Positions 63,104 to 64,000 of a stretch of 64,000 nt of DNA are shown here, one piece after another. Position 1 is the first letter of the stretch; every line of letters begins with the position of its first letter. Source of the DNA: Strigamia acuminata (lineage: Eukaryota > Arthropoda > Chilopoda > Geophilomorpha > Linotaeniidae); contig OX442322.1 of the NCBI GenBank assembly GCA_949358305.1, positions 6,014,001 to 6,078,000 on the forward strand, written 5' to 3'. The notes beneath the pieces were generated by a model that was not told the DNA's origin, made no database searches, and worked only from the letters and a program-made list of their open reading frames with translations. Made by a program: the position numbers and the translations under genes.

Positions 63104-64000
63104 TTACACAGATATAAAAGGTAAAATATAATATAGATTTATTCTGCGGGGCAATGTACAGATATATCTTATATATATATATATAAAGGGTAAGTAAAAG
63201 GTAAATCGGAATGGGTGATGGGAAATGGAAAGGCAAGGTAAGATGAAAGCTGGCTGGAATCGGCGAGGTCGTCTGTTGTCTCGTGCGTGTCCAAGATGGC
63301 GTCCTCGTTGTAGCAACGTGATGTCGTCTTGGGCCGGCGTGGCAATATGGCGTCCTCGGCTCGTCTCTGGCTGGTCCTTCGGGCTCACGCTGGTCGGGCG
63401 CGAGTGAATGCTTAGTTAAAAGGCTTACTTCGGTCTGTTGTCTAGGTTTTTTGTGTGGTGTCCGGCGATCACACAGCGGCGGACTCTTCTGGCTCCCGGC
63501 GGTCACACAGCGGCGGGAACGCTCGTCGTGGTTTTACTGCAGTTTAGGCTTGTGCGACCGTTTGTCTGCACAACTCGCTAAACTGGAGTGGTTTTTACTA
63601 TTTCTAGCTGGTGTGCTAAAATAGTGTGGTAATCTTATCTCGCAGGTTACTCTGCGGAGTTTGACACTGACCAAACGTACTCACGGTAAATTGTCCTTTG
63701 TCCTCGGTCAATCCCAGTATATTTACTTGGGCCTGATCTTGTAGGACGACGGATTTTACGTGTGTTTCTCGTTTGATGGTTGTGTTGGTTCTGCCCGCTC
63801 AGTGCAAGGCACATTCCTTTGCACAAAGCGGGGTTGACAGGTGACCGGAATCACCCAATGGTGGGGTGGACGAGCCATCCCCACTCCCTCAGGGCAGACG
63901 CCTGTCCATTGACTAGATGTCAATGCACTGAGGGAAGGGAGACGCGCTTGCGGCTCCCCTTACACCCGAAACGAGGTCACGAGAGAAACTCTTCGTTGAC
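63104..64000. other. Unassigned 0.9 kb at the right edge, structured towards the end
   Basis: It starts A/T-rich with a (TA)n run near 63170-63185. CCAAGATGGCG lies near 63291-63301. A 21-bp sequence recurs at 34-base spacing (CCGGCGATCACACAGCGGCGG at 63462-63482, one difference at 63496-63516). From 63802 to 63958 there are several adjacent hairpins. A minus-strand open frame across the A/T-rich part is low complexity and unconvincing. It may be part of another LTR element or of J's 3' region. Confidence 0.4.

Noticed and set aside
63030-63506. Open frame of 158 codons on the minus strand
   Set aside because: Its C-terminal half translates the TA-rich simple repeat into Ile/Tyr/Leu runs, it overlaps the end of the J ORF on the opposite strand, and no motif is visible.

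Overview
This window looks like animal nuclear DNA, probably from an arthropod, and it is built entirely of LTR retrotransposons inserted into one another. The animal assignment rests on the primer sites. Five copia elements carry a site complementary to the 3' end of a metazoan-type initiator tRNA-Met (TGGTAGCAGAGG-RTGGTT, not the plant form TGGTATCAGAGC), and two others use the internal GGTTATGGGCC site known from Drosophila copia. I recognise no host gene, tRNA gene or rRNA gene. I name ten elements A, C-K for reference; the names are mine.

The order of insertion can be read from LTR pairs, target-site duplications (TSDs) and split reading frames. I (copia, minus, decayed) is the outermost visible element. 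It is broken by G (copia, minus; LTR edge at 50547), H (copia, minus, 52693-58610, TSD GACGA) and J (copia-derived, plus, from 58738). G is broken in its gag by K (copia, minus, 42524-49499, TSD GAAAC) and by F (Ty3/gypsy, minus, edge near 41901, running off the left end). F is broken in ORF3 by A (copia, plus, 1063-6983, TSD CAGAT) and at the end of pol by C (copia, plus, 9191-33134, TSD GTATA). C is broken in its reverse transcriptase by D (copia, plus, 14903-31652, TSD TATTA), and D in turn by E (Ty3/gypsy, minus, 19666-29573, TSD ATAT). The chain I>G>F>C>D>E is six deep. Removing D from C, E from D, and A from F ORF3, with one TSD copy each, restores lengths divisible by three.

There are two copia clades. 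A, H and I have short LTRs (319 and 337 bp where measured) and a CACAC/GTGTG leader hairpin; A and H have the internal half-tRNA primer site. C, D, J and K use the tRNA 3' end and have leaders of about 0.85-1.5 kb. All four leaders contain an ordered set of three hairpins whose loops are conserved (AGTC; CCAGG in three families, CTAGG in K) while the stems change by compensating substitutions. G is a third type with a very short leader. The two gypsy elements both have gag, pol and a third ORF where env usually lies. In E this ORF encodes a Ulp1-like (C48) cysteine protease with a complete H-D-Q-C set; in F it encodes an unrelated basic, cysteine-rich protein. In both, gag ends at a -1 slippery heptamer immediately followed by the stop codon.

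At insertion C, E and H appear to have been coding-competent. A, D and K have LTR pairs I read as identical yet carry stops or frameshifts. J keeps a long open frame although its integrase has lost both catalytic aspartates and its zinc ligands. The last 0.9 kb is unassigned and ends in a dense cluster of hairpins.
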